DNA of 64,000 nt, taken from positions 51,644,797 to 51,708,796 of the forward strand of contig OW028574.1 of assembly GCA_932294295.1 (NCBI GenBank), given 5' to 3'. A model generated the notes under the pieces. It worked only from the letters and a program-made list of their open reading frames with translations. It searched no databases and was not told where the DNA came from. Made by a program: the position numbers and the translations under genes. Origin of the DNA: Alitta virens. Taxonomy: Eukaryota; Annelida; Polychaeta; Phyllodocida; Nereididae. Position 1 is the stretch's first letter. Each line of letters starts with the position of its first letter. Positions 12,801 to 62,723 of the stretch are shown here, in pieces.

Positions 12801-15800
12801 TGACATCTATGAAAATGAAATCCCTGGTAAATACCTAAATTTCTCAATGAAAATAATTTACTGTGCATATCTTCGGTTTCTCTTTTAAATGCTAAGTATA
12901 CTTTGATTTTCATCATTAATAGGTGGTCAGTACACCAACCTGCAATTCCAAGCCTTCAGTCTTGGTCTCGCTGATCAATTTGAAGATGTCAAGAAGAGGT
13001 ACAAGGAGGCCAATAAGTTGTTGGGTGATATTATTAAGGTATGCATAAGTTGATCATGTTCTGTTTACACTTCGCTATCAGATATTTACCCAGACATTTT
13101 GCTGAAAAATGAACATGAGGAGTGCATAGGCCTGAATAACCAAGAACTAACTCTTTAATTGCTATTAATTTGAACTTTGAATGTTGATCCAATCAGCATT
13201 TTATTGTAATCACTCCCTGTATTCTCTGTGTTTGACTAAAGACTAATACTTGATACACCTGGACATTCATTCACAACTATTTACAAATTTTCTTTTGCGT
13301 TTGTAGGTAACCCCTTCATCGAAGGTTGTGGGTGACCTTGCCCAATTCATGGTGCAAAATAAAATCACAGGAGAGACCTTGGAAGACCGGGCTGAGGAGC
13401 TCTCCTTCCCCCAGTCTGTGGTGGAGTACATGCAAGGATACCTGGGAGAGCCACCTGGTGGATTCCCTGAACCGTTGCGATCTATGGTGGGTAACTTGTA
13501 ATAGCCCGTCATTTGACAAATAAAAAATATTGTGGCAGTAGAAGGTTTTACTGTGATTTAACAGTGTCAAGCTGATATTATTAGGGGTAACCAACGACAC
13601 CTACATAGTTTTTTTTGGTTATTTGGTAATACAGATTTACAATATAAATCATTAAATTTTGTTGATTTGCAGATCTTAAAAGGTGCTCCAATAGTTGAAG
13701 GTCGTCCTGGTGAATCTCTTTCTCCTTTTGATTTTGCTGCCAAGAAAGAAGAGTTGACAGAGAGACATGGTCCGTTTATTAACGACAAGGATGTTCTCAG
13801 CTCTGCTCTTTATCCAAAAGTGTTTGATGATTACCAAGACTTCAGAGGTAAATTTGGACCTGTGGATAAGATCGATACTCCCAATTTCCTTGTTGGACCT
13901 GACATAGCTGATGAAATCACCGTAAGTTATGAGTAGTTTACAATATTACATTATTATATCTTCTGGGCCAAAACACAAAGCGAAAATCTGCATCCTCCTA
14001 CATAACATATTTTATGTAAGGTGCCATTAAAGTTAGATATAAGCTGTGTGGACTCCTGATTTTCACTTAATAATTAATTTTTATATAAACCAGACCAATT
14101 TAGGAGGATTAAAAATCTGAATCTTTGACTGAATCTATCACTCAATCAGTTAGTGAATTTTAACTGCTTTTCACGAAAAATACTGTAATATGATATCGTC
14201 CAGAGATGTTGCAATATGTCTTTTAGTAGTATTTGTACATGATCTTTATTGTTTTATTCAGGTTGAATTAGAAAAAGGCAAGAACTTGCACATCAAGGTT
14301 TTGGCCAAGAGTGAGAAATTGAGCGCCCTGGGAGAGCGAGAAGTTTTCTTTGAACTGAATGGACAGCTGAGAACTATTCTCATTCGTGACCTGGAGGCTG
14401 CTAAAGTAAGCATGATGAACCAAGTACAAAAAAGGTCTCAAAATGTCGAGCAAACTGTGCAACAAATTATTTTATGTGATAATTATCCATTTAATAGCCA
14501 ACCCATTGGATAATTGTGACAACACCACAGCAGATAAATCTGCACCAGCATCTCCAATATGAACAAATTATTTAAGCGGTAGAAACTTATTCTTGTTCCA
14601 TAATAATATTATGCATGTGGGAATATGTTACAGTTGGTTCATTTAAGGGTCATTCCACAGAAACTGCACTTTTGGCATTTCAAGTAAAAAAAAATGAAAT
14701 TTTCAATCTTTCAAAAATTCATCCAAATTATGAATTTTAATACATTTCAGTGTTGTAACATGACAACAAAACATTTTTCATCTTTTATATTTAAATTGGT
14801 TGGTCATGTGACCTGTTAAGTCCGCTATTATGGTAACAGGAAGGACTAACAGGGTTGACATTTAGGGAAACTTTATGCAATATCTGAAAGGGAAATGCAG
14901 GTCATATTACCGAAGTTTCCACTCCATTTTGTAATATAGCGCTTTCAGAATTGCTTTTAAGCAATTTTCTGTGATAAATAGCTTCCTTATAATCTTGGTA
15001 ACAGGAGTGAAGCGCATAAAAGTCACCCCCAGCAAATAAAAACTCTTTTTCCTTTAATATTGAAAAATATTATTCGAAATGTGTAAGATAAGCAGAAATC
15101 CTGAAGTCATATCAGTGCTTTCATCTCTTGAAAAGTGCACAAACCTAACAATTTTGTGTTTCATTTAGCAGCATTTTAATACCATGATAACAGGAGTGAC
15201 ATTGATTCTGTGGAACACTTTAACATATGGGTAATGTTACTGGAACTGCAAATATTTCACAATTTTATTCGCCAGTTGAAAAATTGACTTCTCCTTATTG
15301 TAATTTTAACTTACATTCATTGAGTAGGATGAAAAGATATATAAAATAAGGTATGGGACATGCCCTTTTTGCTGCCTTTTACAGCAAAAAGAGCCAAAAT
15401 ATCAGTTATGACAGACTCCTGCAAACATTTCTTGTATTTATATCCTAACATTGGTCTGCCCATCCTCATACCACATTAATATTAGTAAAACCATTTTGCA
15501 TGTTATAATCACATTTGAAAGTTAAGGGACAGACGGGTGCAACGTTTCTGTGGAATGACCCATAAAGTGCTTACTTCTGCTAGTTGTTCATATTAAAATG
15601 ACCATGATGACTCATGATCCCATGTAATAATGACTCAGCTTATGGACCTGAATTGCAAGTTTGTCAAAATTGTGAATGCCATTGCAGTGGACGTAGGGAT
15701 ACGGTTCACAGGACTTGCTTTTCATGTAATCATGACTGCAACCAGCCAAATCCTCATGGCCAAGCAGCTGGAGATTGAGTTATGACACCTGCCTGGGTGT

Positions 15801-16445
15801 GTATAATGGAACAGATAGGATCATGAATCATGACAGCCAATTTTCATATGAATAATAAGCATTTATGTGATCCCACTGTAATGACCTTTGTGAATGGTGT
15901 CGATGTACTTAGCTCATATGATGTTAGTCTCAAAAGTGTTCTCACTTGGTTGGTATTATTTTATGACTGCATTGACTTTTGTAAAAATTATTAATGTTGA
16001 TCAGTGTTTGAAATAAGGGGTTTCCGGTTGTCCGAAACAACCAAAATAAGCACCGTACAACCAAAATTGTTTAGGATTTTTTTTTGGCAAGTATATAAGT
16101 TATACAGTTAACCCCTTGTTTTGAAAACTGTTGATTATTAAGGTATTGATATTTTCAAGTAGATATTAAGGTTTAATTTTTTTATTAAATTTTCAGGAGC
16201 TTCATTTCCACCCGAAAGCCCTGAAGGGAGTAAAAGGATCCATTGGTGCTCCGATGCCCGGAGAAATCCTTGAAGTTAGGGTGAAAGAAGGTGACGTGGT
16301 AGAGAAGGGTCAGCCCCTGGTCATCATGAGTGCCATGAAAATGGAGATGGTGGTGCAGGCGCCAGTCGCAGGTGTCATCAAGAAAGTCAGTGCTGAGAAA
16401 GGACAGAAGTTGGAGGGAGATGATTTACTGCTTGAAATTGAGTAA
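820..16445 (+). CDS. PC: Pyruvate carboxylase, mitochondrial (19 coding exons)
   Basis: Biotin enzyme converting pyruvate, bicarbonate and ATP to oxaloacetate in the mitochondrial matrix. Coding exons: 820-1027, 1431-1615 (2A) or 2196-2380 (2B), 3711-3876, 4473-4618, 4710-4827, 4964-5234, 5496-5658, 6065-6247, 6560-6794, 10320-10544, 10854-11010, 11298-11538, 12061-12310, 12698-12826, 12923-13038, 13307-13486, 13673-13921, 14262-14405, 16197-16445. Phases agree throughout and sum to 3615 nt, or 1204 residues (the vertebrate enzyme is about 1180). Residues 1-60 are Arg-rich and basic, like a matrix targeting peptide. Biotin carboxylase covers about 60-510 ([34 protein letters not shown]). Carboxyltransferase covers about 570-840 ([10 protein letters not shown], the lysine of [11 protein letters not shown] at 766 that is carbamylated in the family, metal ligands in HTHD at 796-799). 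The biotinyl domain has AMKM with Lys1170. Family assignment is certain; the exact start and UTRs are inferred. Confidence 0.97.
1431..1615 (+). other. PC: Pyruvate carboxylase coding exon 2A (alternative to 2B)
   Basis: A 185-nt exon between a good acceptor (TTTTTGCAG) and donor (GTGAGT). It enters in phase 1 and leaves in phase 0, and encodes residues 70-131 of the biotin-carboxylase N-terminal subdomain ([16 protein letters not shown] through IPEIIHVAL). It differs from 2B at 12 of 62 residues, including SHQDM versus SEQDT and YQIGIG versus YLIGQA. Versions with SEQDT and YLIG look more like the vertebrate enzyme, so 2A appears to be the derived copy. Confidence 0.9.
2196..2380 (+). other. 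PC: Pyruvate carboxylase coding exon 2B (alternative to 2A)
   Basis: Second 185-nt version of the same exon, 580 nt downstream of 2A, with acceptor CATTTCAG and donor GTGAGC and the same phases. It encodes [16 protein letters not shown] through IPQIIQVAL. Splicing 2A to 2B would put 2B out of frame and reach TGA at its 14th codon. Skipping both makes exon 1 run into GGA AAA TGA at the start of exon 3. Only one copy at a time gives a full-length enzyme. Confidence 0.92.
2471..2556. repeat. Hairpin with an 18-bp stem, 90 nt after exon 2B
   Basis: CACGAGCACTTGAATTTT at 2471-2488 is the reverse complement, with one mismatch, of the sequence at 2539-2556. The loop is 50 nt. In the pre-mRNA this could fold into a stable stem close to the donor of exon 2B. 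Confidence 0.75.
2561..2818. repeat. Tandem duplication, about 136-bp unit, in the intron after exon 2B
   Basis: Two diverged direct copies, 2561-2696 and 2697 to about 2818. Shared landmarks are ATACATTAAG near the start, CATCCATACCTT in the middle, and TCTTACATAAAGAC followed by AAATAGCATTAA near the end. It is non-coding. Confidence 0.75.
4828..4963 (+). other. PC: GC-AG intron between pyruvate carboxylase exons 5 and 6
   Basis: Exon 5 ends ATTTTAG and the intron begins GCAAGT, not GT. The acceptor is TTTCCAG. Only this junction restores the conserved EVQILGDKYNN reading with the right phase. GC-AG introns with the AG|GCAAGT context are a known minor class of U2-type introns. Confidence 0.85.
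7428..7463 (+). other. PC: Candidate 36-nt cassette microexon of pyruvate carboxylase
   Basis: A 36-nt segment preceded by CCTTTTAAACCTGAAG and followed by a consensus donor GTAAGTT. The flanking exons meet in phase 1, so 36 nt keeps the frame. Spliced after exon 9 it adds the acidic peptide [12 protein letters not shown] to the interdomain linker. The acceptor has a modest pyrimidine tract. It is supported by phase, donor and coding-like composition, not by homology. Confidence 0.5.
8333..8353 (+). other. PC: Candidate 21-nt cassette microexon of pyruvate carboxylase
   Basis: A 21-nt segment between a strong acceptor (TTTGTTTTGCAG) and a strong donor (GTAAGAAG). It keeps phase 1-1 and would add seven residues (NAEKMSP or close, depending on the junction) before the [12 protein letters not shown] or [12 protein letters not shown] start of exon 10. 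It can be joined in frame with or without the 36-nt candidate at 7428. Confidence 0.5.
11655..11728 (+). pseudogene. Decayed duplicate of the 3' end of pyruvate carboxylase exon 12
   Basis: In the intron after exon 12, the segment around 11693-11720 repeats about 28 nt of the exon end (GTCAAGGGTGG.ACTCATATA.TTGGCA) with two mismatches. Weaker similarity extends upstream. The donor side is not conserved (CAAATGGG replaces ATCAAGGTATG) and gaps break the frame, so it cannot act as an exon now. It is read as an eroded exon duplication. Confidence 0.6.
14647..15561. mobile_element. Inverted-repeat element of 915 bp (TTAA-type MITE) in pyruvate carboxylase intron 18
   Basis: The ends are inverted copies of GGGTCATTCCACAGAAAC, followed by a shared GCAC. 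It is bordered on the left by TTAA and on the right by ATAA, which could be a TTAA target duplication with one change, as used by piggyBac- and Kolobok-type transposons. No ORF is seen inside. Internally a motif close to GGTAACAGGAGTGA recurs at about 14832, 14999 and 15187. The superfamily assignment is inferred only from the possible TTAA flank. Confidence 0.7.
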
Positions 16446-19400
16446 ATGAGTGTGTAAAATGAGTATTATGATGTTCTAGTGCACATGTAATTGTGAAATA
16501 TGCGAATGAATATGTGGATGAGTTTATGAAAATGAATGGACATATCAGAAGATCTCAGCAATCTGTGAAGAAGATGTTGTGGCCTCAAAAAGTTATGGTG
16601 TTGCGATAAAGTTGGCAACAAAAGCTGTTCTGCTGTATGTGGTAAGAAAGTGACTATTAAGGAAAGCATGGATTTTTTCACAGATTGAGTGCTTAGCTTT
16701 GTAATAATGAGGTAATTCTGAATTGAAAGAACCAAAAGTGTTCAAAACTTGAGTGTTTGTGATCGCCAAGTTTTGTGCAATTTCCATTGTTGCTAGTTTT
16801 ATACGAACAATTGTTCCAGTTCTGCACCAAATTGAAGAGGTAGTTGAATGTCCTGCAAAAGTCCCTACCTGTTGATATCCTATATGTTATTTTACATGAC
16901 ATTATGAACATGTTGTTGACCAAAAGCAGATAATGATAGACATTTCATCTTTGTCTTGAACTGTTTATTGAAATAATATTTGACCTAATGTGGAAGTAAT
17001 GCTAAATGGCCTTGTATAAAAAACAGATTTCATAGCTTGAAATTTTGGAAAATGTACACTCTTTTTAAGAGCATTTACTCCTGTTTATTACAGACTTTAA
17101 ACATTCTGAAACTTATTAAAGTACTTGATGGTTTGGACTTTGGAATTGTAATGTTTTTGTGGTGTTTGAAGAGAAAAAGCTTCTGAAAATCTGTTACAAT
17201 TGTTGTTTATGTTACTGACAGTAGAAAGCATAGAAATAAATATATGCATGGTATTTTGTTTAACTGATGATACTGTAGGAGACCTAGAAATGTGTGTTTA
17301 TGTATACCTTTGTTTGTTGCGTTTGAATGAAAAAATATACAATATCAGGATAATTTACTGTGAGAGGGATAATATCACATTTTACAACAACAATATTGTT
17401 GCATTATACATTGCTGATGATATAATTTAGAAAATGAGTTTTCAAACCATATTGGTTAGCTGACATCACTATAGTTCAGAAATCACAATATTGTTGTGAA
17501 GTCAGAAAATCTCTCACCTTGTTAATTATTGTTATGTAACCAGAAAGTTTGTATTTTAGTAGCTGACACACTCTGTAGAATGTTAAATGCTTGCAATTGT
17601 TATTGTATATGTACAATCTGATATTTTGCTTGTCGTGTGTGTTGAGGGTGTATAGTAGATTTACCAGATGAACGTAGCTCGTAGTATTGCTAAACCTTCA
17701 CAAAAACTGGAAAAAAAAGGCATATGGAAGAATATTGCCAGTACATGCAAACCATTTTAATTTTTTTTGACAGTATTTAAGAGTTATTGCCATTTTTCTA
17801 AACATGTAATCAGATGTGGATTTATTGCGCAAGGTCTATAATGTTTTCTTGCCAAGATTCCAGTGTTAAATACAAAAACTAGGAACAATATTAATTGTCA
17901 ATCATGCAATAATTTCTGAATTGGTGTGGTGGTCGAAAGCACCACATTGTCTACTTAGCTTTATAATCCACAATAAGAGTATGCTAAGTAACTTCACGTT
18001 ATCTATTAAAATGTTTGCTAGAGAGTTGCTATAGTTGCAGAGTATGCTTTTGTATTATTTTGCCAGGATAGTTATAAAAAAATAATAAGCGTACATGCTT
18101 TTTCAAAGAGCAGCTAATCTTAACCAATCATAGTATTGATTTCTTGGTTTCTCCTCAGTATTTTGTTTAGTCCTATGTTTTGTCTTTGCTGTAAATGGAC
18201 CAGGTAATTTGTTGTCAAATAAATTTATAGGAGGATGTGATAAAATTTATATTATACTTAATTTTTTTATTTGAGGGGACTTAACCAGCATAATAGTGCT
18301 TAGGATGAATATGATTCTGCAATGCTTATGCTATTAATTATATAAATGAAGTCGCTGGTACAAGACTTGTTATGTTTGAAGTTTAAATTTGTCAATTTCG
18401 GTCAGTGGTTCCTTTGCCGTGTTATTTAGATGCCATAGTAATTTTGTCACGCATACGTTTTTTATCTCCTGTATCATTTTACAGAATAACTTTGTGACAT
18501 TATATACACAGGATTTACTGCTATCAGAACATAACTGTGACCAGCTATTTGTAATTTTTGCTTCTTGTGCCTGTTGCATTCTGCTGATCAATCCCTTTGT
18601 GATTTATTCTACTACCCTGGCAGCTACCGTCATGTATGCGTTTTTGCATAACTTCATAATTTGTAACTTTAATCAATGAAGATTTAGATCACATTTGCAA
18701 AGTTATATCATGTTGACATTGTAGTCAGTGTAGTTGACAGTGCAAGTGTGATGAAAAAGTTAATATCGAAAACAAAAAGTGGATTTTTGCCATTATAGTT
18801 CAACGGCTTCTTTAAAGTTGCAAATGAAAATATATCAGAAACCTTATACTGTTCTTATCCTTTTCTCTGCTGTCAATAGAATACTCACTCTCATAAGATA
18901 ATATTATGAAGAATATTATGAGAACTTCCTGGTTTCTCAGACCACTAAACATGACCTTCATCTGTAATTCCCACACTGGTTCTGACCTGCCATTTTTTCC
19001 ATGTACCTTGTATCATGGTTGATTCACTATAGAAATTAAAACTTTGATGATAAGGGAATAAATTGTTATCACATAAAAAAATTGTTTTATTTGGTTTTTT
19101 ACTTCCTGCAGCAAGGGAGGGCGAATTTATTTCATTAATTTCATGAACATTAATAGCTCTTAATGGGCTCACACGTGTCTTAGTAATAATACATGAGAAG
19201 ATAGTGCACTCTAAACCAATAAACGCTCCATCAAAAGTCTTCGAATGTCACCTTGTACATCCGTGACAGTTTATAGCCAATCAGAGGATTCTCCTGGACA
19301 GCTGAACATTCTTGAGTCTGTCTTTTGGAGTGAGCTAACTTCTTGTTAGGGCTGTTCAGTTTAAAAAAAAAAGGGGGGGGGGGGGGGGGTGGACCTGAAG

Positions 19401-22400
19401 AGTTTTCAGATATCGGGAAGTCTAAAATTTCCAAATGGAATAGTCCTTTGTGTAGTATTTGTTCAGCGTGTTTCAATAGTATGTGAACTGAAGAACATGA
19501 TGCTCAATTGAACTGGAGAAGTTTGGAAAGATGTTTGGTTAGGTGCTATGCCAATAAATAAAATATATGGCAGGCCAAGTTTATTAACAGGTTAGGAAAT
19601 ATGAAACGGTCTTAAACCTTAAGAACCTGGGTTCAATTCCTAGTCCAGACACCCTGCAATTTACGAGTCTTCATGAGCAAATCTCAGCTGGATGTAATTC
19701 ACATTAGATTTTTGCACATGCCATATTAAGACAACATAAGCCTTGAAAACATGACATGGTAATCAGCTAGTTGAAATGGTGCAGAGCTCCACCTTAAATC
19801 AAGATCATCATCTAGTCAATTTGTGCATGGCAATTACATGGTTGCACAATGGTTGTTAGCAAACAGAAACTGATCCCGGAACTTGTCAGCTCCACCGCCA
19901 TTGCAACAGACAATTATACTTGATAGACAAAAACACGAAATATATGAAACACATTTTATTAGAAGATGCCACTGTTAATCCAATCATTCATACAAAACCA
20001 TTTAACCACTTACAGCATTATTTTCACAATTCCTGGAAACAATTTTTGACTAATTTTCAAGGAGAGAAACTGCAAATCTTCAATGTCATTGTTCTGAGTA
20101 CTATGAATTATTTTATGACCAAAACTAAGACATAGCTACAAGTACAGAGTAAATCAGGCACTGTGGATTTGCACAACTGGAAAAAACAACAACAACAAAA
20201 ACCCTACAAAGTATTGTTTTATCTTGTCCGTATTGTAATTATCATTAATAACTACTTAATTAACGGTTACTATCAATTATGACTTATTTACATATGATCA
20301 GAATTATAAATCACAGTAAAAATTTTAAAAGCTTTACTTTTCACCAGCATGAAGTAAGCTTCCTTTAATTTCGTAGCCATATGTAATATGTGAAATTTGC
20401 ACTCATATACTTCCCACCTCACATGTACTATTCTATTTTTCATATTTATGTAATTAACTATTCTTTTTTTCATTTATGCCTCATTGGAGTTACATGTGGT
20501 ATCACACAACTTCCTTGGTTTTTCAAACAATCTTCTAATGGAGCTATGATGTTCAATAGCATATAATACAGCACTTGGATTTTGTCTAGATCATTCTGAA
20601 ATCTCTAACTAAGATTATAGCAGAAGATGAAAATGACTGACATAGGTAATATTACAACAAAGAAAAAAAGAGAAGAAGATGAAAGATGGACTAACAAATA
20701 AATGCAACAGAACTTAGAAAAATGCTAATTACCTGGAGAAACTTGCTAAATTATCTTAAGCGATACATAGATATTTTTGAGGAAATAGAGTTACATCAAA
20801 CAAAAATGTATGGCAAGATCACTCTTATCTACTTTGTGGCAAAGAAATGACAAAATTTTGTTACACTTCCCTAATAACAATTATATACCTGGTCCATTCA
20901 TGTTTGACACATATTCACACTTACAAGTAGCATGTGCAAATGCCATAAAATATCACATACATGTGCCATCCATTACTCAGTTTGTACTAATCATTCCTGT
21001 TTTATCCTCAAAATAGCTTAATAACAATGATTAGGCCAGGCTTAAATATATTTCTACTGCTCTCAAGGGTATGAAAAGTCATCAAGTGGATAACAAAAAT
21101 TTGTTTTGCAGAAATACTTTAAATAAGATGCCCACAAAAGGGGCTTCCTCTTAATACTATTGCAATTGTGACATGCTAGTCAATGACAACGATGAGGGCA
21201 TCCATGCCACTCTATGACTATTACCAGTATAATCCAAGCACCCAGGCAATTGAAATAATAACCAAAATTCAGTATCAAATAGCAAGCGAATGCATACAAT
21301 TTCATTTTCTACCATACCGTCAGGTTTGGCACAACAGAAATATTTTCAAGCTAGGCCTCAAAAGCATGTAGGAGTTGGTTTTAACAATTGAAAAACAATG
21401 AGAAACATTAAAGCACCAATCGGCAACTTCTGGGTCAAATTTCCTTTTTTTTTTGTCTTGCACATGCATCTTATTTGTATATTATCCTTTCATACATGTT
21501 CTTGGTAAAGAGTCATTTTATAGCATAGAGAACAGTTTGTGTTATAAATAAATGCCAATCAAATTTAACAACAGACACCTCCATGTTCATCTTAAAATCC
21601 CAAACAATCTTGAATACAATGCATTATCATCACAAAGTAAGTTTCATTTAGTCATTTTTTTATTTTTTTTACATTTCTTACCCATATTATAATTATATCT
21701 TTCTGTATAAAATAAGTGAATTATATCTCTCACTCCATTCGTGACAACACCAGCAGGTGTACTGCCTCTACATGCTACTTAAAATTTACATCATTTCTAT
21801 ATACACGTGTTAAACCTTTGTATCACTGTGATACTTTCATGGACAGGATTGAACTGTACTTGGGTTTTGGACCTACAAATTGGCTAGAATGGTTTTCATC
21901 TATTATTCACCGATGCGATAGAATAATCGTAGCTTGTAACTTTACAAGGTTTTCTAATAACCGGTATTGAACACAAAAGATGAAATGTGGTTACTAGAAG
22001 GAAATTAATTTCAAAATGGACTGAAAAGTCTGAACCACACGAATAGAAGTGGTTAATATTATCTTTATACATATCATAAGCATTCCCAAACACTATGAAA
22101 TCAATTCCACTGCAACCGAAATTAGCAAAGATAAAGAGACTAGAAGCACCCTATTTATATTTTGCACCTACAGGATAGCGGGTGTAAACCCAAAGCACTT
22201 TGTTATGTTAAACCTTTAGCAATTGAGTAAGCAAGAAAATAACACAATGTCAATCCTGGCCGGCAGTCTTAGACAATTAATTCTGCATGTGACATTAAGT
22301 GCAACAAAGTCAAGTGGACATATACACATTGTGTTGTACAAGCTAAACTGTTGATAAGAAATTCTAATAGCTCAGGATACGGCTGCAAAAGCAAATAGCG

Positions 22401-22912
22401 TTGAATTTTGGAATGATAAATTATGACTAATTGTAATCTTAAACAAATGATATTTATGAAGAAAAAAACAACAACAAAAAACGAAGAGTTAATGAAACCT
22501 GAACAGCCAGCCTCAAGAGTTGAAACTCTTGCACTGTTCATAACTGTCAGCTGTACACAACAGATTCATCACAGATCAACAATATCAAGAGAAAAGAGAA
22601 GCTGACCACCCTAAGAAAACCGGTGGCTCCCTCTAGTGCATTGTGATATGAGAACTCCCCCTTAAGGAAGGACGACAAAACACTGGCAACTGGAGTCCGA
22701 GGTTAAGCTCGATTTCTGGATGACATATTATGCTTGCAGCCAACCCCAGTAGAGTCAAGGATTCCCTGTCCAGTGCAGTTTCTGTCTCAAGTGGTCCATC
22801 CTTGAGCATTCAGCCAAAGTATCTGCAGAAGGTCCGAGGAGTTCAGTCAACAAATAATGATGTATGGTTGTAATCATAGCTATGATGAGATGATGAGTTG
22901 ATGATGCAGAGT
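16446..22912. other. Intergenic region between pyruvate carboxylase and RAB4 (converging 3' ends)
   Basis: No gene is recognised. The left part probably holds the pyruvate carboxylase 3' UTR, with AATAAA at 17235-17240 and 18218-18223 as possible poly(A) signals. The right part, read on the minus strand, probably holds the RAB4 3' UTR. I cannot place either transcript end. A run of 17 G follows a run of A at 19373-19389. Confidence 0.5.
19373..19389. repeat. G17 homopolymer
   Basis: A run of 10 A followed by 17 G. It may be subject to length error in sequencing and could form a G-rich structure. Confidence 0.9.
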
Positions 22913-43005
<20,093 letters not shown>

Positions 43006-43534
43006 TTTCCTCCTCCCACTTCCGCATGAACTGATTGACGTCTGGAACACCAAGATGGCTCTCAAAGTCACGTGACCCCAATATTGACATCGCAAAACAC
43101 CGTAATTTTTTTCCAAATTATTTATTTTCAGCATCAGATAATTCGGGTCTGTGAATTTCAGTTATACTAATAATAAAGAATTCTGTAAAATGCCTTGTTT
43201 GACTTTTGAGAACGGTCGGCACTGCAGCGCCACTGCCAATCTATTTTTAGCTCGATCGATGAAAAACGCGCGAAACGACGTGTCTCTTGCCAGGCTGGAA
43301 TGATCAACGTTGGTGAGTATACACAGCGCATACGCGCGTGGTTTCACCCATGTGGAATCACAGACAATGTGTATTGCAAGCTGGCAGGTAATCTGGGAGA
43401 AATATATAAGCTGGTTAGTTGGACACAATCAGCCAGTCTTGGGATCTCTTTCAAACTGAGACTATAGTAGTGAGAGGAGCAACTTAACAGAAAGGATAAT
43501 TATTTATAACGCACCTATTTAATCAATTTTCACC
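43006..43534. promoter_or_regulatory. Shared divergent promoter region of RAB4 and the ARF-like gene
   Basis: Only 529 bp separate the two start codons, which point away from each other. The region has a cluster of CpG dinucleotides around 43255-43350 (for example AACGCGCGAAACGACG). A TATA-like AATATATAAG lies at 43401-43410, about 130 bp before the ARF-like ATG. The 5' UTRs of both genes and a common core promoter probably lie here. Confidence 0.65.
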
Positions 43535-44421
<887 letters not shown>

Positions 44422-45363
44422 GACATTGAAGATTTTGCACAAGTGAACATTCCATTCCATTAGGTCACTTCAACTAATCTGAAGACTCTTACTTTGATAG
44501 GAATTTTACAAGTTGTATGTTTGAACAAAAACTTTAGCCATGATCTGATGTGTACAGATACTACTCAATCTTTGTACCTGTCTGATAATTATGTTTATGT
44601 CTACATAACTGTGTTATTATAGAATCTGCTGATGAAATGGCCAACCATTACTATTTATCACAAGCAGTTCTTCAATTCAGGGTATTACAATATGAGTTAA
44701 CATTTTAATCACAAATTAAGTTTTAACTATTCGTCTCTTGAAATTATGCATCATTCTGGCAAATTTGAACTGATTTTATACATTCCTCTTTTTACATTTG
44801 TAGCATTTTCTATAGTTTAATAAAAAAGTGAAAGTTGCACTTATTCATTGAAGTTAATGTGTTTGAAAACATTGTCTGCAAGACGTATTTGCCAAATCAG
44901 TGAAATTAAAATTTGTATTTATATTCATGGCCAAATATATTAAGGCAAACATAATAGCTCAGGTTTGATTTGCAAAGAGGCAAGCCGCAATTAACTTTCT
45001 TGTGATGCCTCCGTGGCTTACTGCACTGCACAGCACCAGACCATGAAATACAATTGACATGATATATGGAATAAATACATATTTAGTATCATTTAACATA
45101 ATAGATATTTTTTTCACAGAGAGAGGTCTGTTCTGACCTATTTATCATTCCTATAGGGTAAGAGTCACTTACAGATATAAAATCATTTGCCAGATATGAT
45201 AATTTTTTAAAAAGATATATTGATAATTAAAAAAGATATATTGATATTAAATAACCTTTATTTTCTCAAAAGGACAATAAAAATTAGTTTTATGAGCAAC
45301 TTAGAAGTATTAAAACATGGTAATTGTCGTAAATAAAAAATATTACACCCTCAGAGTTATTCA
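44422..45363. other. Convergent 3' UTRs of the ARF-like gene and MCM8
   Basis: Tail-to-tail arrangement. On the plus strand AATAAA occurs at 44819-44824 and 45070-45075. On the minus strand AATAAA at 45262-45257 lies about 100 nt after the MCM8 stop. Nothing else is recognised. Confidence 0.6.
45257..45262 (-). terminator. Probable MCM8 poly(A) signal
   Basis: Canonical AATAAA on the minus strand, 102 nt downstream of the MCM8 stop codon. Confidence 0.6.
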
Positions 45364-62699
<17,336 letters not shown>

Positions 62700-62723
62700 T
62701 GTCCCTCATCAAGTGACTGACAT
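62700..62723 (-). other. MCM8: 5' UTR part of the MCM8 first coding exon, with upstream intron acceptor
   Basis: A good acceptor (ACAATGTATTTTGCAG on the minus strand) abuts 62723. The exon then carries a short upstream ATG frame (ATG TCA GTC ACT TGA) before the MCM8 start at 62699. A 5' non-coding exon therefore probably lies upstream, perhaps near 63200-63370. Confidence 0.6.

Noticed and set aside
16010..16090. CAGTGTTTGAAATAAG resembling a hAT end in pyruvate carboxylase intron 18
   Set aside because: No inverted partner was found downstream or upstream within a reasonable distance.
19600..19700. tRNA- or SINE-like B box (GGGTTCAATTCC) at about 19629
   Set aside because: No matching A box at proper spacing and no cloverleaf could be drawn. 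A single B-box-like match in 64 kb is expected by chance.
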